Shown piece by piece: positions 7,823-18,083 of a stretch of DNA of 40,990 nt (positions within the stretch are counted from its first letter, which is position 1; each line of letters begins with the position of its first letter). The stretch is from Planctomycetota bacterium. GTDB taxonomy: Bacteria; Planctomycetota; Planctomycetia; Gemmatales; Gemmataceae. The position numbers and the translations under genes are program-made. The notes below the pieces were generated by a model. It saw only the letters and a list, made by a program, of their open reading frames with translations. It had not been told where the DNA came from and made no database searches. The stretch is taken from assembly GCA_026692965.1 (NCBI GenBank), contig JAPLNF010000336.1, positions 12,038-53,027 of the forward strand, given 5' to 3'.

Positions 7823-9455
7823 ACAATTTCAAGACCGCATCGACGCTAAAGAAGTCGGTAGGGTTTTAGAAGTTGGCGATGGAATTGCCCGTGTCTACGG
7901 CCTTACAGGTGTAATGGCCGGAGAAATGGTTGATTTTCCTCGATCTGGTGTTAAAGGCTTGGCCTTTAATCTCGAAGAAAATTCCGTTGGTGTTATTATC
8001 TTAGGCAGATACCTAGATATTAAAGAAGGCGATGAAGTTCTAACCACCGGAGCTTTGTTACGTGTTCCTGTAGGTGATGCCTTGATTGGCCGTGTTGTAG
8101 ATCCCCTTGGTGTTCCCAAGGATGGAAAAGGCCCAATTATTACAAACCTCACCCGTGCTGTTGAGTCCAATGCTCCAGGTGTAGCTGGTAGGCAACCTGT
8201 TGATGAGCCAATGCAAACCGGTATTAAAGCGATCGATGCTATGACTCCTGTGGGTCGTGGTCAGCGCGAACTTATCATCGGCGATCGTAAGACAGGTAAA
8301 ACCACAATTGCTCTCGATACCATCATTAATCAAAAAGGTAACGGGGTGATTTGCGTTTATGTTGCTATCGGTCAAAAAGATTCTACCGTTGCTAAAGTGG
8401 TTGAGATCCTCAAGGCAAATGGTGCAATGGATTACACCATTGTGGTTGATGCTAGTTCTGCAGATCCAGCTCCGTTGCAATATATTGCGCCTTATGCTGG
8501 TTGTGCGATGGCTGAATACTACATGTATGAAAAAGGCATGGCAACGCTTTGCGTATACGATGACTTAAGTAAACAAGCAGCAGCTTACCGTCAATTATCA
8601 CTACTTATGCGCCGTCCTCCTGGTCGTGAAGCATATCCTGGTGATATTTTTTATGCACATTCGCGTTTGCTTGAACGTTCAGCAAAACTTGCAGAGCGTT
8701 ACGTAATTGTTGACAAGAACTCTGATGAATCAAAAGTTACAGACGATTGGGGCGTTAACCGTGATGAAGCGGGTAAAGGTGTAGTTTATGTTGGTCCAGC
8801 AGGAAAAGAGCATGCGTTAAAACATGATCTTCCTAAGCACCCAAATCATAAACTTGCTAAAGTTGGTACCTCCGGCGGTTCGTTAACTGCTCTTCCTATT
8901 ATTGAAACTTTGGAAGGTGAAGTATCTGCATACATTCCAACCAATGTGATTTCGATTACCGATGGGCAAATTTATTTGCAAGGTTCTTTGTTTAATGCAG
9001 GTGTTAGGCCTGCGGTTGATGTGGGTATCAGCGTTTCCCGCGTGGGTGGTAAAGCTCAGATTTCAGCAATGAAGCAAGTATCGGGTGGCTTGCGATTGGA
9101 TCTTGCCTCGTTTAGAGAGCTTGAAGCTTTTGCGCAACTAGGAACTGAACTTGATAAAACATCCCAGTCGCAGTTGGATAGAGGGTACAGCGTTGTTGAA
9201 ATATTAAAGCAACCACCCTACAAGCCAATGAATGTTGCTGATCAGGTAATGATTATTTATGCTGCAACAAAAGGCTTTTTAGACAAAGTTGAAAGGTCAA
9301 AAGTTCAGGCTTGGGAACTTCAATTCCTAGCCTACATGAAAGAACAGAAACCTGAAGTTCGAAACGCTTTGATAAGCGAAAAGAAATTGTCTCCAGATCT
9401 TGTCAAAAAGTTGGAAGCATCGATTAATGAATTTGGTTTTCAGTTCAAAGGCTAA
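7773..9455 (+). CDS. atpA: ATP synthase F1 subunit alpha
   Basis: Non-catalytic nucleotide-binding subunit of the F1 hexamer. The start is taken as ATG 7773 ([19 protein letters not shown], matching the usual AtpA N-terminus), not the TTG at 7758 in the track; GAGAGAAG lies upstream. Visible motifs are [14 protein letters not shown], the P-loop [14 protein letters not shown] (about residue 170), [29 protein letters not shown], and the arginine-finger region [13 protein letters not shown]. Length is 560 against 513 in E. coli. The excess includes extra sequence after [18 protein letters not shown], a charged insertion between the Walker regions. It overlaps atpH by 50 bp; atpG follows after 21 bp. 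Confidence 0.97.
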   Translation: MRFKADEIASVLQKEIEQFQDRIDAKEVGRVLEVGDGIARVYGLTGVMAGEMVDFPRSGVKGLAFNLEENSVGVIILGRYLDIKEGDEVLTTGALLRVPVGDALIGRVVDPLGVPKDGKGPIITNLTRAVESNAPGVAGRQPVDEPMQTGIKAIDAMTPVGRGQRELIIGDRKTGKTTIALDTIINQKGNGVICVYVAIGQKDSTVAKVVEILKANGAMDYTIVVDASSADPAPLQYIAPYAGCAMAEYYMYEKGMATLCVYDDLSKQAAAYRQLSLLMRRPPGREAYPGDIFYAHSRLLERSAKLAERYVIVDKNSDESKVTDDWGVNRDEAGKGVVYVGPAGKEHALKHDLPKHPNHKLAKVGTSGGSLTALPIIETLEGEVSAYIPTNVISITDGQIYLQGSLFNAGVRPAVDVGISVSRVGGKAQISAMKQVSGGLRLDLASFRELEAFAQLGTELDKTSQSQLDRGYSVVEILKQPPYKPMNVADQVMIIYAATKGFLDKVERSKVQAWELQFLAYMKEQKPEVRNALISEKKLSPDLVKKLEASINEFGFQFKG

Positions 9456-9476
9456 TATTGGTTAAGGTGTTTAATT

Positions 9477-10358
9477 ATGGCAAAAACTCGTGAACTTGTG
9501 GTTCGAAGAAAAGCGATCCGCAATATTCGCAAGATAACCCGAACCATGGAACTTATCGCCACTGCGCGTTTTAAGAAAGCCATGGATCGGACTGTTGAAG
9601 CAGCAGCTTATACTAAGAAAATAGCTGAGATTGCCGCTGAACTTTCTGCGTCTGCTCAGGATGTAACTCATCCTCTTTTGGTAAATCGCGAAAAAATCTC
9701 CAGGAGAATTTTGCTCGTTATCTGCTCTAACAGAGGCCTTTGCGGTGGTTACAACGCTGGCATCTTGAGGGAAGCGACCAATAGTTTAAATGCTGCTAAA
9801 TCTAGGGGAGAAGAAACTCTTTTAGAACTTAGCGGTAAGCGAGCGATTTCATTTTTTAAGTACCAGCAAATTGTTCCTGTTGCCACTTACATCAACTTTG
9901 AAGATAAGCCTAGATTTGATGAGGTCGAACCTCTTGCAGATAAATTTATCCGTGAATTTGTTGCTGGTAATGTTGATGCTGTTGATGTTGCCTATATGAA
10001 GTTTTTGAACCCAGCAAGACAATTTCCGGTTGTTGAAACTATCCTGCCTTTTGCAAAACCTACTGAATCTTCTTCAACTGCTGTTAAGAAGAACGATAAT
10101 ATCAGTTACGAGTTTTTGCCTAGCGCGGAAGAAATTCTTGCTGAACTTCTTCCTCAGGCATTTAAAGCTTCACTTTTCAAATGTTTTCTTGATGCTGCAG
10201 TTAGCGAGCAAATTGGAAGACGCGTGACTATGAAAGCCGCAACCGAAAATGCAGATGATATGATCAAAGCAATTTCCTTGCTTTATAACAGAGCTCGACA
10301 AGCTCAGATTACCAAGGAGATTTCTGAAATTATCGGTGGCGCTGCTGCGCTTGAATAA
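9477..10358 (+). CDS. atpG: ATP synthase F1 subunit gamma
   Basis: Central-shaft subunit that rotates inside the alpha3-beta3 hexamer. Both conserved ends are clear: N-terminal ELVVRRKAIRNIRKITRTMELIA and C-terminal LLYNRARQAQITKEISEIIGGAAAL. The middle contains LLVICSNRGLCGGYNAGI, typical of the Rossmann-like domain. Length 293 is normal (E. coli 287). There is no insert like the redox-regulated chloroplast one. The start ATG 9477 has AAGG upstream. Order between atpA (21 bp) and atpD (54 bp) is the standard one. Confidence 0.97.
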   Translation: MAKTRELVVRRKAIRNIRKITRTMELIATARFKKAMDRTVEAAAYTKKIAEIAAELSASAQDVTHPLLVNREKISRRILLVICSNRGLCGGYNAGILREATNSLNAAKSRGEETLLELSGKRAISFFKYQQIVPVATYINFEDKPRFDEVEPLADKFIREFVAGNVDAVDVAYMKFLNPARQFPVVETILPFAKPTESSSTAVKKNDNISYEFLPSAEEILAELLPQAFKASLFKCFLDAAVSEQIGRRVTMKAATENADDMIKAISLLYNRARQAQITKEISEIIGGAAALE

Positions 10359-10397
10359 GTTTTGATAAAAATCCGGGTTCTTATGATTTTTGACTAG

Positions 10398-11867
<1,470 letters not shown>

Positions 11868-11870
11868 ACC

Positions 11871-12272
11871 ATGGCAGAAAACAATTCCAAACTTCATTGT
11901 GTTGTTGTGACACCCGAAAAAGCCTTGGTTGACCAAGAATCTGATTCTTTGGTTATACCTTTGTTTGATGGCGAAATGGGCATACTTCCTAATAGAGCTG
12001 CCTTAGTTTCGAAGCTTGGGTTTGGTTCCCTTCGTATTCGTAACGGCTCCACTGATTCCTTTTTCTTTATTGAAGGTGGAACGGTACAAATCTCGAATAA
12101 TATTGTTACATTGTTGACCCCAAGGGCCACGGAGCTTTCAGCTTTGGATGTTAATTCTGCCAAAGCTATTATTGATTCAACTCTTGAAGGTAAAACATCA
12201 AGCGAGCGTTCAAAGCTTAAAGATCGAGCCCGCGCAATTGTTCGTGCAAGTGCCAAATTAAACAGAAAGTAG
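11871..12272 (+). CDS. atpC: ATP synthase F1 subunit epsilon
   Basis: Epsilon binds gamma and modulates ATP hydrolysis. The N-terminal beta-sandwich is recognisable (HCVVVTPEKALVDQESDSLVIPLFDGEMGILPNRAALVSKLGFG, FFIEGGTVQISNNIVTLL). A helical C-terminal region of Lys/Arg-rich sequence completes it. Length 133 is standard (E. coli 139). It starts three bases after the atpD stop, with the ribosome site inside atpD (GGCGGCAGG-like). It is the last gene of the atp operon and converges on glgX with only 17 bp between them. Confidence 0.93.
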   Translation: MAENNSKLHCVVVTPEKALVDQESDSLVIPLFDGEMGILPNRAALVSKLGFGSLRIRNGSTDSFFFIEGGTVQISNNIVTLLTPRATELSALDVNSAKAIIDSTLEGKTSSERSKLKDRARAIVRASAKLNRK

Positions 12273-12286
12273 TCCTTACTTTTCTG
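12263..12286. terminator. Candidate bidirectional terminator between atpC and glgX
   Basis: CAGAAAGTA pairs with TACTTTTCTG (one bulged T) across a five-base loop, overlapping the end of atpC. The stem is A+T-rich and followed by TCTTTACTT, only a loose T-run. It is placed where the convergent atp and glgX transcripts must end, which is the main support. Rho-dependent ending is an alternative. Confidence 0.35.
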
Positions 12287-12289
12287 TCT

Positions 12290-14344
12290 TTACTTGTCTG
12301 ATAACAATACCAAGCAAGACTTTGCCTCCACCGGATAAATGCTTTCAAAAGCGACATTTGGCGCTTCATGGAAGCTTACGATATCGAGTGGCGAAGCTTT
12401 CGCAGTATCGATAATTCGGCGCCATGGCCTTCCTGTTGGTGAAGCAGGGATTTTACATTCAGCGGGTTCATTTCCAGAATTCATAGCGACAAAGAAATCT
12501 GCATCAGTTTCTCTGCCGGTTTTTAAACCATTTAAAGCAAAAGCAAGGAATGTACTATCGGTTGAAAAATCAGGGTTTAAAGGTGTAATTCCGTGCCAAA
12601 TAACATCTCCAGTCTTCATAAAAGTTCGTCTTCTTAACGCTGGATGCGCGAGTCGCAATTTGATTATTTCTTGAGTGAAGCGATGGAAATCGGAGTTTTT
12701 TTCCAGGAAGGACCAATCAGTCCAGCTAATTTCATTGTCTTGGCACCAAGCATTATTATTTCCTTTTTGAGTGCGTAGAAATTCATCGCCAGCAAGCATC
12801 ATGGGAACACCTTGCGAGATAAACAAGGTTACATAAAAGTTTCTGACCTGTCTTTTTCTTAATCCTAGGATGTAGGGATCATTTGTTGGTCCTTCTTCCC
12901 CGCAATTCCAGCTGAAATTTTCGGAACAACCATCATTGTTCCCTTCGCCGTTCCGAAAGTTATGCTTTACATTGTAAGTCACAAGATCCCAGAGTGTGAA
13001 CCCGTCATGGCAGGTAATAAAATTTAAACTATGTCGAGGTTTTCGCCCTGAAGATTCGTATAAATCGGAACTCCCGCAAATACGAGTGGCAAGCAAGGAG
13101 GCCAGTCCTGGTTCTCCTCGCCAAAACCTGCGAATATCATCGCGATATTGGCCATTCCACTCACTCCATCTTCTACCGTATGGGAAAAGTCCAACCTGAT
13201 ACAACCCAGCAGCATCCCATGGTTCAGCAATTAATTTGGTGTCAGCAAGCACGCCATCTTCGGCAATCATTTCTACGATTGGTGGTTCCACCAAAACATT
13301 TCCGAGATAATCTCTGCCTAGTATTGATGCGAGGTCGAAACGTAAACCGTCAACATTCATGTCTGCAACCCAGAAACGCAGACTGTTTGTAATCATTTCT
13401 CGTACGACCGGATGATTACAGTTTAATGTGTTACCGCACCCGGAAAAATTAAAGTAATTCCCATCTTTGTCTACCATGTAATAAGTGGAATTATCTAATC
13501 CTCGAAAACTGTAAGTCCTACCGCGATGATTTCCTTCACCGGTGTGGTTAAAAACCACATCCATAATGACTTCAATTCCTGCCATATGAAATGCATGAAC
13601 CATTTTTCGAAATTCAACAATGTGTTGGTTTATATTTCCCACACTTGCGTATGAAGTTTTAGGCGCATTAAATGAAATAGTGTTATAGCCCCATAAATTG
13701 CGGTGTTTTTTGCCAGTAGCGGGGTCAAAAAAGGGGCAGTCATTTTCATCAAATTCATGAACAGGTAAAAGTTCGATTGCTGTTATACCTAGGTTTTTTA
13801 AGTATGGGATTTTTTCTATCAACGCATCAAAAGTTCCAGGATTGACAGTCATGGAAGTTGGATGGCATGTAAATCCGCGCACATGAACTTCGTAGATGAT
13901 GCTGTCTTCCATGGGAGTGCATAGATGCGTGTCTTCCATTTGTGGGATTTCGTTATTTGTAAAAACACTTAGCCTTGAAGTGTGGTGGGCCATCGTTTCA
14001 TCATTAACTCCCCATTCCGATCCCCCGGAAATAGTTTTGCATTGAGGATCTAAAAGAAGGTGTTCAGGATCAAATCGATGTATAGGTGACTGGGGGCCAT
14101 TTACTCTCCAACCATAGCAAAAAGATTCGGGCAGGCCTTCAACAGCAATATGCCAATGATCCCCTGTTCTACTTTTTCTTGGGTGTAGAACTATCTCTGC
14201 AATGGGTTCTTTGGATTCGAGTGTGAATAATGCAAGATGAACCTCAGTCCCGTGCCTGCATAGTAATGCAAAATTAATGCCATTATTTAATGGCGTGGCA
14301 CCAAGAGGCAGGCATTTCCCACGGGATAGTTTTAATGGAGTCAT
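12290..14344 (-). CDS. glgX: Glycogen debranching enzyme GlgX (isoamylase-type, GH13)
   Basis: Hydrolyses alpha-1,6 branches of glycogen limit dextrins. The N-terminal CBM48-like domain (PLGATPLNNGINFALLCRHGTEVHLALF) precedes the GH13 barrel. Barrel motifs are DVVFNHTGEG, VDGLRFDLASILGRD (nucleophile Asp), LIAEPWDAAG (acid/base Glu) and NFITCHDGFTLWDLVTYN (third Asp), with HNFRNGEGNNDG typical of GlgX/TreX. Length 684 is within the family's range. The start ATG 14344 lacks a strong ribosome site. Single gene; the rest of a glycogen cluster is not in the window. It indicates glycogen storage and use in this organism. TreX-type isoamylase is the only close alternative. Confidence 0.93.
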   Translation of the reverse strand: MTPLKLSRGKCLPLGATPLNNGINFALLCRHGTEVHLALFTLESKEPIAEIVLHPRKSRTGDHWHIAVEGLPESFCYGWRVNGPQSPIHRFDPEHLLLDPQCKTISGGSEWGVNDETMAHHTSRLSVFTNNEIPQMEDTHLCTPMEDSIIYEVHVRGFTCHPTSMTVNPGTFDALIEKIPYLKNLGITAIELLPVHEFDENDCPFFDPATGKKHRNLWGYNTISFNAPKTSYASVGNINQHIVEFRKMVHAFHMAGIEVIMDVVFNHTGEGNHRGRTYSFRGLDNSTYYMVDKDGNYFNFSGCGNTLNCNHPVVREMITNSLRFWVADMNVDGLRFDLASILGRDYLGNVLVEPPIVEMIAEDGVLADTKLIAEPWDAAGLYQVGLFPYGRRWSEWNGQYRDDIRRFWRGEPGLASLLATRICGSSDLYESSGRKPRHSLNFITCHDGFTLWDLVTYNVKHNFRNGEGNNDGCSENFSWNCGEEGPTNDPYILGLRKRQVRNFYVTLFISQGVPMMLAGDEFLRTQKGNNNAWCQDNEISWTDWSFLEKNSDFHRFTQEIIKLRLAHPALRRRTFMKTGDVIWHGITPLNPDFSTDSTFLAFALNGLKTGRETDADFFVAMNSGNEPAECKIPASPTGRPWRRIIDTAKASPLDIVSFHEAPNVAFESIYPVEAKSCLVLLSDK

Positions 14345-14658
14345 ATTTGGTATTTTGCCACCGCAGTTAAATTTTGATCATTGAAAGATATTAAAATATA
14401 AAAGAACATTGGCTATTGTGTGTCAAGAATACTTAAAAGACCAAGAAATATACTTGCATTTTTTCAAATAACTTTATAATCTAATTTAGTCAGATTTATT
14501 TATAGTTGTTCAAGATAAACCACCTTAACTGGTTATTTAACCAAGCAACAAAGCACAGTGGTCGTTATTGAGCTAATTTTATGACCTTCCAGGTTTAATA
14601 TTCTTGTTAAAACATGTATCACTTTTAATTTTTTAAAGTCCCCAATGGAGGATTAATT
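14345..14658. promoter_or_regulatory. Intergenic region with long rho leader
   Basis: 314 bp between divergent glgX and rho with no credible gene. The rho side has a candidate promoter at 14454-14480, giving an untranslated leader of about 170 bases. Long leaders that allow Rho autoregulation are known in other bacteria. The leader contains several C-containing segments (ACCACCTTAACTGG, CCTTCCAGG) but no strong hairpin with a U-run. No promoter could be assigned for glgX. Confidence 0.5.
14454..14480 (+). promoter_or_regulatory. Candidate promoter for rho
   Basis: A perfect TATAAT (14475-14480) with TTGCAT at 14454-14459, spacing 15. The -35 match is partial and the spacing short, so the -10 hexamer carries most of the weight. 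Confidence 0.4.
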
Positions 14659-16068
14659 ATGTCCGTCGCACGCGGCGACGAAGGGATGGGCAACCTAGCT
14701 AGGAAAAGAGTAATTCGCAAATCTCCAGAACAAGCTTCCCCTTCAAGCAGTAATGAATCGAGTCAACCGGCACAACCTGAAACTCCAGTAGTTAAGGTGC
14801 AAACCAGCACACGGCTTGATGATTTGTATAGGCTTCCAATGCCTAAACTTTTTGCGCATGCCGAAAAAGAAGGCATTGCTGAACACACAGGGATGACCCG
14901 TGTACAGTTAATTGTGTCGGTAGTTCGCAGACAAATCGAACGTGGTAATGCCGTCAAAGGTTCCGGAACATTGGAAGTACTGCCGGATGGATATGGTTTC
15001 CTTCGTAGCGCAGCACATAATTACCTTGCTTCCCCAGAAGATATTTATGTTTCCCCAAGTCAAATCCGAAGGCTTGGTTTACGCACTGGCCTTATGGTTG
15101 AAGGCCCTATTCGCTTGCCGATTGAAGGGCAGGACAATTTCGCTTTGATGCAAGTGGAACTAGTGCAAGGTCGTGCTCCAGATGAGCGAGCTCGTCCTAT
15201 TGTTTTTGAAGATCTAACCCCACTTCATCCGAATAAAAGACTTTTTCTTGAAACTTCAAATGGAGAGCTTTCAACCAGAGTTGTTGACTTAATTACCCCC
15301 ATTGGTAAAGGTCAGCGTGGCTTGATCGTTTCTCCGCCAAGAGCTGGTAAAACTGTTCTTTTAATGCGGATTGCCCAAGCTATCAAACAGAACCACCCAG
15401 ATGCATATTTGATTGTTCTGCTTATTGATGAACGCCCTGAAGAAGTTACAGAAATGGTTCGTTCTGTTGCTAGTGCCAACGCTGAAGTTGTAGCTAGTAC
15501 TTTTGATGAGCCTTCAACTGATCATGTGCATGTCAGTGAAATCGCAATGGAAAAAGCAAAAAGATTGGTAGAAGACGGCAGGGATGTGATTATTCTTTTG
15601 GATTCAATCACAAGGCTTGCGCGGGCTCACAATTCCGAAGCGCCATCCGGTGGTAAATTACTCAGCGGTGGTCTTGATTCTAATGCAATGCAAAAACCTA
15701 AACGATTTTTTGGTGCTGCCCGAAATATCGAAAATGGTGGCAGCCTGACTATTCTTGCAACCGCATTAATCGATACCGGGTCAAGGATGGACGAAGTTAT
15801 CTTTGAAGAATTCAAAGGCACTGGCAACATGGAAGTTCATCTCGACCGAAAGTTGGTAGACAAACGAGTATGGCCAGCGATTGATATTAATCGGTCTGGT
15901 ACTCGAAAAGAAGAATTGCTTATGCACCCCGATGAATTGGATAGAGTCAGGGCTCTTCGCAGAGTGCTTGCGGATATGCATCCAGTTGATGCGATGGAGT
16001 TGATGGTGTCTAGGCTTAAGAAATGCAAAACAAACGCTGAATTTCTTATGAATATGAACATGGCTTAA
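14659..16068 (+). CDS. rho: Transcription termination factor Rho
   Basis: Hexameric RNA helicase that ends transcription. After a 50-residue low-complexity, basic and Ser/Pro/Gln-rich head comes the Rho N-terminal helical domain ([15 protein letters not shown]). The RNA-binding cold-shock-like domain follows ([15 protein letters not shown]). The ATPase has P-loop [25 protein letters not shown], Walker [17 protein letters not shown], and the Q/R-loop region [27 protein letters not shown]. Length 469 (E. coli 419); the excess is the head, as in other Planctomycetes and actinobacteria. The start ATG 14659 follows GGAGG. The M32 peptidase gene begins 16 bp after it. Confidence 0.97.
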   Translation: MSVARGDEGMGNLARKRVIRKSPEQASPSSSNESSQPAQPETPVVKVQTSTRLDDLYRLPMPKLFAHAEKEGIAEHTGMTRVQLIVSVVRRQIERGNAVKGSGTLEVLPDGYGFLRSAAHNYLASPEDIYVSPSQIRRLGLRTGLMVEGPIRLPIEGQDNFALMQVELVQGRAPDERARPIVFEDLTPLHPNKRLFLETSNGELSTRVVDLITPIGKGQRGLIVSPPRAGKTVLLMRIAQAIKQNHPDAYLIVLLIDERPEEVTEMVRSVASANAEVVASTFDEPSTDHVHVSEIAMEKAKRLVEDGRDVIILLDSITRLARAHNSEAPSGGKLLSGGLDSNAMQKPKRFFGAARNIENGGSLTILATALIDTGSRMDEVIFEEFKGTGNMEVHLDRKLVDKRVWPAIDINRSGTRKEELLMHPDELDRVRALRRVLADMHPVDAMELMVSRLKKCKTNAEFLMNMNMA

Positions 16069-16084
16069 TTCGCCAGGATTTTAG

Positions 16085-17575
16085 ATGGATCTTGATTCAA
16101 AATACCTGAAATTAAAAGCGCATTTTAAGAATGCCCGGGTTATTGAATCTTGTGCCGAGTTAATAGGTTGGGATGAAAGAACGAATATGCCCCCCGGCGG
16201 GGCAGACCTTCGTGCCCTTCAGAATTCTGCCCTTTCAAAATTACACCACGAACTTGTTACTGATTCTTGGCTTGGCGATGCCTTGATGGAACTTGCTTCG
16301 GAGTCTGCCGCCTTCCCTGCAGATTCTGACATGAGTGTAAATGCAAGGGAATGGCTTCGTGTATTTACCCGCGCAAATAAAATCCCCGTTTCTTTGGTTC
16401 AAGAACTATCAACAACTTTTGTTTATTCTCAACAGGCTTGGCAGGAAGCTAGATCTCAAAACAATTTCAGCTTGTTTCAACCATGGCTTGAGAAAATCAT
16501 TAATCTTAAAAGGCAGGAAGCGAAGTGCCTTGCGAATGGTCAGGCAAGTTATGATGCCTTGCTAGATGATTATGAACCAGGTGCAACTTCTATAGAGTTG
16601 GATTCAATTTTTTATCCGTTAAAAGATTCGATTATCAGAGTATTAAATAATTGCTCAAAAGAAAATAATCGCAGCTTGATTTTGGGTAACTACCCAGAAC
16701 AAAAACAAAAGATTTTTAGCGAAATTATCGCAGGATATTGTGGGTTTGATTTTAATGCAGGCAGGCTTGATACAACTGCGCACCCTTTTTGCTGTGGTAT
16801 CGGGCCAGGCGATTGTAGGATTACTACTCGATTTAACCCTTCAGATTTTTCATCAGGTCTATTTGGTGTTTTGCATGAGGCAGGACATGGTTTGTATGAG
16901 CAAGGTTTAGATCCGGATCATTTTGGATTACCGACTGGAACTGCTGTTTCTCTTGGTATTCATGAGTCACAATCTCGCCTTCTTGAAAATCAAGTTGGAA
17001 GATCTTTGGAATTCTGGCGTTTTATTTACCCGCTTGCTATTAAATTTTTCCCTGCACAATTAGCCCATGTATCTTTAAATGATTTTCATAAAGCTATTAA
17101 TCAAGTTCAACCAGGTTTTATCAGGGTGGATGCTGATGAAGTCACTTACAATCTTCACATCATCTTTCGTTATGAACTTGAAAAAGATTTGATTTCAGAA
17201 ACCCTTTCCATCAAAGACCTACCTGAAGCATGGAATTCTAAGATGGAAACTTATTTGGGTTTGAAGCCTAAAAACGACGCTATGGGATGCTTGCAAGACA
17301 TCCATTGGAGTGCTGGCCTTTTTGGGTATTTCCCTACTTATCTTTTGGGAAATCTTTATGCTGCACAATTTGTTGCTAAAGCTAAAAAGGAAATATCTTG
17401 GAATGAAAATACCCTTAACGCTGATATTCTTTTTGAATTACGCCAGTGGCTTAAAAAAAACATCCATGTTCAGGGTAAAAGATATCTGCCCGGCAAACTT
17501 TGCGAAAAAGTAACAGGGCAAAAACTTGATAAAGTATTTTTCGAACAATACCTTTCACAAAAATTTAATTCTTAA
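16085..17575 (+). CDS. M32 family metallocarboxypeptidase
   Basis: Cytoplasmic zinc carboxypeptidase that removes C-terminal residues from peptides. Diagnostic M32 motifs are all present: N-terminal IGWDERTNMPPGGA, zinc site GVLHEAGHGLYEQG, HESQSRLLENQVGR (third zinc ligand Glu), and IRVDADEVTYNLHIIFRYELE. Length 496 is typical. No signal peptide. The start ATG 16085 has AGGA seven bases upstream. It follows rho by 16 bp and could share its transcript. The convergent response regulator ends 6 bp after its stop. Confidence 0.95.
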   Translation: MDLDSKYLKLKAHFKNARVIESCAELIGWDERTNMPPGGADLRALQNSALSKLHHELVTDSWLGDALMELASESAAFPADSDMSVNAREWLRVFTRANKIPVSLVQELSTTFVYSQQAWQEARSQNNFSLFQPWLEKIINLKRQEAKCLANGQASYDALLDDYEPGATSIELDSIFYPLKDSIIRVLNNCSKENNRSLILGNYPEQKQKIFSEIIAGYCGFDFNAGRLDTTAHPFCCGIGPGDCRITTRFNPSDFSSGLFGVLHEAGHGLYEQGLDPDHFGLPTGTAVSLGIHESQSRLLENQVGRSLEFWRFIYPLAIKFFPAQLAHVSLNDFHKAINQVQPGFIRVDADEVTYNLHIIFRYELEKDLISETLSIKDLPEAWNSKMETYLGLKPKNDAMGCLQDIHWSAGLFGYFPTYLLGNLYAAQFVAKAKKEISWNENTLNADILFELRQWLKKNIHVQGKRYLPGKLCEKVTGQKLDKVFFEQYLSQKFNS

Positions 17576-17581
17576 ATTTAT

Positions 17582-17947
17582 CTAATCAAATATAAACGAT
17601 GTTTGCATTACTATTTCTTTTAATTCGTCATTATTAAAAGGCTTGCAAATTACCTTGTGGCTTTTCAATGCAGTATTTGTTGCGTGGTTTTTATCTGCCG
17701 TCATTAAAACAACTGCAGTAATATTTTTTTTGAGCAACATTTCGGCTAAAGTGATCCCATCAATTCCAGGTAATGAAATATCAATCAATGCGAGAGTTGG
17801 TGTAATCATATTGACTACACGGATCGCTTCTTCAGCAGAAGAAACAGATAAGATTTTACAACCCCATTTTGATATGCTTTTTTGGATTATAAGCCGTGTT
17901 GATGTATCATCTTCCACGAGCAAAATTGATTTTTCTGATTCATGCAT
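17582..17947 (-). CDS. Single-domain response regulator (receiver only)
   Basis: CheY-like receiver of 121 residues from ATG 17947 (AAGG six bases upstream; the track's TTG 17962 is rejected). Acidic pocket LLVEDD, phospho-acceptor Asp56 in LALIDISLPGIDG, conserved Thr in VVLMTADKN and Lys in VICKPF are all present, so it should be phosphorylatable. No output domain and no histidine kinase neighbour, hence an orphan. It must signal through protein-protein contact or a phosphorelay elsewhere. It lies between the M32 peptidase (convergent) and the exported peptidase (divergent, about 136 bp). Confidence 0.93.
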   Translation of the reverse strand: MHESEKSILLVEDDTSTRLIIQKSISKWGCKILSVSSAEEAIRVVNMITPTLALIDISLPGIDGITLAEMLLKKNITAVVLMTADKNHATNTALKSHKVICKPFNNDELKEIVMQTSFIFD

Positions 17948-18083
17948 AATTGGCCTTTTCAACAGATTTATGATTTATCTACAGAATTTAAATTTGTTTA
18001 AGAAATTAAAATATAAGGCTTTATGAATATTAATGTTTAGACAATAATAATAAAGCAATTAATAAATTTAATTAGGGGTTAAC

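Noticed and set aside
14520-14560. Inverted repeat GGTTA-TT-TAACC in the rho leader
   Set aside because: Five-base arms with a two-base gap cannot form a stable hairpin; could only be a short protein-binding palindrome.
17561-17579. Palindrome AAATTTAA-TTC-TTAAATTT between the M32 and response regulator genes
   Set aside because: Pure A/T stem of eight pairs with a three-base loop; too weak to call a terminator and expected by chance in A+T-rich DNA.
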